Shown here one piece after another: positions 60,946 to 64,000 of a stretch of DNA of 64,000 nt. The notes under the pieces were generated by a model. That model did not search any database. It had not been told where the DNA came from and saw only the letters and a program-made list of their open reading frames with translations. The translations under genes and the position numbers were made by a program. Every line of letters starts with the position of its first letter. Position 1 is the first letter of the stretch. Source of the DNA: Niabella insulamsoli (GTDB lineage Bacteria; Bacteroidota; Bacteroidia; Chitinophagales; Chitinophagaceae); the NCBI RefSeq assembly GCF_039652435.2, contig NZ_CP190246.1, positions 186,001 through 250,000 of the forward strand. Reading direction: 5' to 3'.

Positions 60946-61935
60946 ATGCGATTTTATATACTAATTATAATGATACTAGGAGCCAATATGGCTTCTTCCC
61001 AGGTAATGCGCACAAGAGACGCATTGCTGATGGGCGGGCGCTTCGATATCACCATTGTGGCGCCGGATTCATTAACGGCGGAAAGGATGATCGATACCGT
61101 TATTGCTGAAATTACGCGCATTGAATATTTGATATCCGACTGGAAGCCAACCACCCAGGTTTCGCTGATTAACAAACTGGCGGGTATCAGGCCGGTGAGG
61201 GTAGATAAAGAAGTGCTGGAGCTAACGGAGCGCGCCATCGCTATTTCCCGGCTTACCGAGGGAGCCTTTGACATCAGCTTTGCGGCGATGGAAAGGATAT
61301 GGAAATTTGATGGAACCATGACGCAGATGCCTGCGCGGGCGGATGTAAAAAGGGCCCGGCGCTATGTTGGGTATAAAGATATTCTGATCGATAAGGAAAA
61401 GTCTACTGTTTTTCTCCGGAAAAAAGGGATGAAAATCGGCTTTGGCGCGCTGGGAGAGGGCTACGCCGCTGATCGTTGTCGCGCCCTGATGTTGTCGAAA
61501 GGAATCAACAGCGGTATTATCAATGCCACGGGCGACATTCAGGCCTGGGGCAGCCGCCCCGATGGAGCGCCCTGGCGTATTGGTATCAATGACCCTTTTG
61601 AAAATGGCGCACTGGTGGCCGCCATCCCGCTCGACGGCGCTGTTACTACTTCAGGCAGCTATGAAAAGTATGCAGTGATCAATGGTAAACGCTATGCGCA
61701 TATTATCAATCCGGCTACCGGTTATCCGGCCACTGGTTTAACAAGCGTCACCGTAACAGGGCCGGGCGCCGAAACGGCTAACGCTTTAAGTACATCTTTA
61801 ATGGTGATGGGTGCAAAAAAAGGTTTACAGCTGCTGCGGCAATTCCCGGATTATGAATGCCTGATGATCACCGATAAAGGAAAATATGTAACCAGCCCCG
61901 GTTTTGATCTGGAAAGTGTTCGGATCGGGGAATAA
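60946..61935 (+). CDS. apbE: ApbE family FAD:protein FMN transferase
   Basis: The 329-residue protein has a signal-like N-terminus (MRFYILIIMILGANMASSQ) and the ApbE fold: STWKP-like SDWKPTTQVSLIN, IGFGALGEGYAADRC, IINATGDIQAWG, TSGSYEKYAVINGKRYAHIINPATGYP and a final ANALSTSLMVMG. It would transfer FMN from FAD to Ser/Thr of periplasmic proteins, most likely the DUF2271 protein two genes upstream. Two positions depart from the textbook pattern: ATGD where most have GGD, and Asn where the metal-binding Asp of ADALATAL is usual. It starts 6 bp after the PepSY gene and is the last gene of that operon. Confidence 0.9.
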   Translation: MRFYILIIMILGANMASSQVMRTRDALLMGGRFDITIVAPDSLTAERMIDTVIAEITRIEYLISDWKPTTQVSLINKLAGIRPVRVDKEVLELTERAIAISRLTEGAFDISFAAMERIWKFDGTMTQMPARADVKRARRYVGYKDILIDKEKSTVFLRKKGMKIGFGALGEGYAADRCRALMLSKGINSGIINATGDIQAWGSRPDGAPWRIGINDPFENGALVAAIPLDGAVTTSGSYEKYAVINGKRYAHIINPATGYPATGLTSVTVTGPGAETANALSTSLMVMGAKKGLQLLRQFPDYECLMITDKGKYVTSPGFDLESVRIGE

Positions 61936-61966
61936 AAAAAGAGGCGTTGATCGCCTCCTTTTTTTG
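61936..61966. terminator. Bidirectional terminator between convergent iron genes
   Basis: GAGGCG (61941-61946) and CGCCTC (61952-61957) form a stem flanked by seven A on the left and eight or more T on the right, serving both the apbE operon and the convergent TonB receptor gene. Confidence 0.85.
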
Positions 61967-61985
61967 TTAGAATTTTTCGATTGTT

Positions 61986-64000
61986 TTAAAACCTGTAAGT
62001 AATGCCAATTCTCATATTTCTTCTCGGTTCAACGATATAAGAATAATAGGTCACAGCGCCTTTTGCTTTCAGCGCATTCGACGGGTTGCTGATGGAACCG
62101 GCGGTAAGTAATCGCTGATGATTAAGCAGATTATTCACCAACATGGAGATAGAGTAGCGGCCTTTTTGATAGCTCAATCCACCATCTGCCCGGAAGTAGT
62201 TAGGAAAATTTGGCTCTTTGGTGGTGGATATATGACGATCGATCAGTGCAGAAACGCCGCCCATCAGGCCAAAACCTTCGAACGCACCTTTCTGAACGCG
62301 ATAATTGAGCCACCCGTTGGCAGTATGCTTGGCTGTATTCGGTGTTACATTACCGATGTTTTCTGCCCTTGAATCTTCAGAGATTTTTGAATCAGTCAGC
62401 GCATAGTTGGCGTTTAAGTTCAGGCCGGGCAATACTTCGCCGGTGATGTCCACTTCAATACCTTTTGTTTTTGTTTCTCCTAATTGGGCCTGGAAGGTTT
62501 GTCCGCCGACTACGTGATCCGGATCCGGATCCGCTACCAGCGCGTTTTTGCGTGTGATGATATAAGCGCTGATCGAAGAAGTCCAATGCCCGTTGAACCA
62601 GTCTTTTTTCAAACCAGCCTCAATGTCGTTACCGCGAATCGGTTCGAAAGCTTCGCCCTGCCAGTTAGTTCCGGCTACGGGCACGAAAGACTGGTCGTAG
62701 AGTGCATAAGCGGCCATATCTTTTGTGATCGAATAACTCAGTCCCACCCTTGGCGAGAAAACATTGCTGTTGATTTGTGCTGCTTTTGTTTTGCCTACTG
62801 TTTCTGCAGATGTGAAGCGAAGCCCCAACGACAAGCGCAACTGGTCATCGAAAAAGGCCAGTTCGTCCTGCGCATAGGCAGATGCATAAGATACAACAGA
62901 AACATAGTTGCTGCCGCCTGCTAATACGCGAATGTCCTGTGACCGGTCTAAAACAGGGAAGATAGCGCCCGGTAATCCATACACGGGGTTATAAACGTTC
63001 AATGGCGCCGCCGGAATAGAATCCAGGATGGTTCGGAAGTCGCCCCAGAATTTTTTATTACCAAAATCGGCGCCCATCAAAATGCGATGCCTGATGCCGC
63101 CGGTCCTTTCCTCACCTGAGAAAGAAAACTGGCCAAACCTGTTCTCTCCCTGTTCGCCCGAAATGCTCCAGTATCTGGGCATATCGCCATTGGCTCTCAT
63201 GTAGTTCAGCCAGGTACTGTTGGCTTCCATGTTGAAATTAAAATAGGCGATCTGGGCGTGAGCTTTCCATCTGCTGTTGATCTGATGATCGAGATAGGCG
63301 TAAACGCTGTGATCTCTGATACGGCCCGGCTCAAAAGTGGGGTCGCCATAAAAAAAGTCATTTCCTATTCCGGGATCTGCAAACTGTTTGGGTGAAAATG
63401 AATAGTTACCGTTCGACAAATATTTAGAACCCTGGTAAGTGTATTCCAGCGTCAGCGTGGTGGCGTCATCGATCAAATAGCTCAATACCGGCGCTACCAT
63501 GTAACGGTTGCTGTAATTGTATTTAGTGTGAAAATCTTTTTGTTGCGCCGCAAGGTTCAGGCGATACAGTAAGCGACCGTCACTGCTTAGTTTACCATCA
63601 AAATCAAGTGCGCCGCGATAGGTGCTAAAGCTGCCGGCACTGAAAGTAGCAGAGCCTTTGGTGTAGCCCGTAGGCTTTTTGGTAACTACATTGTAAAATC
63701 CGCCCGGTTCGCCATTAGCGAGCATAAAGCCAGCCGGCCCTTTTACAAATTCAATCCTTTCAATCATGGCCGCGTCTTCTGCGGTCGGCCCCCAGGAAGC
63801 TTCGATGTTCATGCCGTTTCTAAAAGCCGGGATCTTAGAGCCGCGCATACGGATATTCGCATATTGGTTATCCCAATGGCCCTGGCGTGTGGCGCCGCTG
63901 ATATTTCTGGTAATGCCATCCACAATATCAAATACCTGCTGGTCAGCCATGATTTGCGAAGAAATAACCTGGATATTTTGCGGCAGTTCGAGGATGGGGG
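61986..64000 (-). CDS. TonB-dependent siderophore receptor, N-terminus beyond the window
   Basis: The frame is open to the right edge, so the true start lies outside; translation of the last bases gives LPQNIQVISSQIMADQQV, in the middle of the TonB plug. Then come VDGITRNISG, NIRMRGSKIPAFRNGMN and IERIEFVKGPAGFMLANGEPGGFYNVVTKKP, the plug signature of ferric-siderophore receptors of the FhuA/FpvA/FoxA type. A long beta-barrel ends in MRIGITYRF with the usual terminal Phe. It is convergent with the apbE operon and shares a terminator with it, so it extends the iron-uptake theme. Confidence 0.93.
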   Translation of the reverse strand, partial: PILELPQNIQVISSQIMADQQVFDIVDGITRNISGATRQGHWDNQYANIRMRGSKIPAFRNGMNIEASWGPTAEDAAMIERIEFVKGPAGFMLANGEPGGFYNVVTKKPTGYTKGSATFSAGSFSTYRGALDFDGKLSSDGRLLYRLNLAAQQKDFHTKYNYSNRYMVAPVLSYLIDDATTLTLEYTYQGSKYLSNGNYSFSPKQFADPGIGNDFFYGDPTFEPGRIRDHSVYAYLDHQINSRWKAHAQIAYFNFNMEANSTWLNYMRANGDMPRYWSISGEQGENRFGQFSFSGEERTGGIRHRILMGADFGNKKFWGDFRTILDSIPAAPLNVYNPVYGLPGAIFPVLDRSQDIRVLAGGSNYVSVVSYASAYAQDELAFFDDQLRLSLGLRFTSAETVGKTKAAQINSNVFSPRVGLSYSITKDMAAYALYDQSFVPVAGTNWQGEAFEPIRGNDIEAGLKKDWFNGHWTSSISAYIITRKNALVADPDPDHVVGGQTFQAQLGETKTKGIEVDITGEVLPGLNLNANYALTDSKISEDSRAENIGNVTPNTAKHTANGWLNYRVQKGAFEGFGLMGGVSALIDRHISTTKEPNFPNYFRADGGLSYQKGRYSISMLVNNLLNHQRLLTAGSISNPSNALKAKGAVTYYSYIVEPRRNMRIGITYRF

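Noticed and set aside
1..64000. tRNA, rRNA, insertion sequences, prophage or integrase genes
   Set aside because: No cloverleaf with a GTTCRANNC arm, no transposase or integrase motifs and no terminal repeats with target duplications were seen by eye; a tRNAscan or ISfinder run would be decisive.

Overview
The window is a chromosomal segment of a Bacteroidota bacterium, most likely from the Chitinophagaceae or a near relative. The evidence is the promoter style (-7 elements of the TAnnTTTG type, often only a few bases before the start codon, with little Shine-Dalgarno signal), lipoprotein signal peptides of the K-hydrophobic-SCSK type, TonB receptors with an N-terminal carboxypeptidase-like domain, a DUF3127 protein, a CGEP-type S9 peptidase and fn3-like 'LPV..FG' modules. 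No tRNA, rRNA, CRISPR array, IS element or prophage was recognised. The gene at each edge is cut.

Layout. 1-3.2 kb: three secreted or lipid-anchored proteins on the minus strand, divergent from a TPR histidine kinase and LuxR-type regulator pair (3.3-5.9 kb). 6-19.4 kb: mostly housekeeping genes (metF, an RNA uracil methyltransferase, two rhomboids, a membrane endonuclease/exonuclease/phosphatase-family protein, cysS, an orphan ABC-2 permease, a DUF3127 protein, a CGEP-like S9 peptidase), with one secreted protein of unknown function at 11.5 kb. 19.5-25.2 kb: a minus-strand locus that looks like a self-contained system: a membrane TPR-HTH regulator, an unannotated 32-residue membrane peptide, and two beta-helix surface proteins. 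25.5-29.9 kb: a PAP2-like membrane protein and a paired M16 protease system, one half of which lacks the catalytic motif. 30-41 kb: a minus-strand block with a phosphate theme (GAF protein, PAP2 phosphatase, metallophosphatase/kinase-like/beta-barrel fusion, ppk with an SdiA-regulated-type lipoprotein, HD-PycTM protein). 41.2-51.1 kb: recA and a 2890-residue NdvB-type cyclic beta-1,2-glucan synthase. 51.2-64 kb: a siderophore-iron locus resembling the Bacteroides XusABC system: AraC regulator, TonB receptor, DUF4374 lipoprotein, ankyrin protein, DUF2271 protein, PepSY-flavodoxin-reductase, ApbE, and a second, convergent TonB siderophore receptor.

The most interesting material is at 19.5-25.2 kb plus the related gene at 11.5 kb. 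(1) Three secreted proteins share a roughly 150-residue C-terminal module. In it, a familiar fn3-like domain is interrupted just before its last strands by a transmembrane helix, an [RK]-[RK]-K-K turn, a second helix and a Cys in a lipobox-like position. From that Cys to the end is exactly 39 residues in all three. This looks like an undescribed sorting or anchoring signal. (2) In front of the beta-helix operon and in front of the small membrane peptide there are two matching control regions: four direct repeats of TTGTCCG type at exactly 11-bp spacing, then the same distance to a -33 TTTG, then N20 and a -7 element. The upstream membrane regulator gene is the obvious candidate to bind them. 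(3) The iron locus appears to combine Xus-type siderophore uptake with a flavinylated periplasmic DUF2271 protein as electron carrier.
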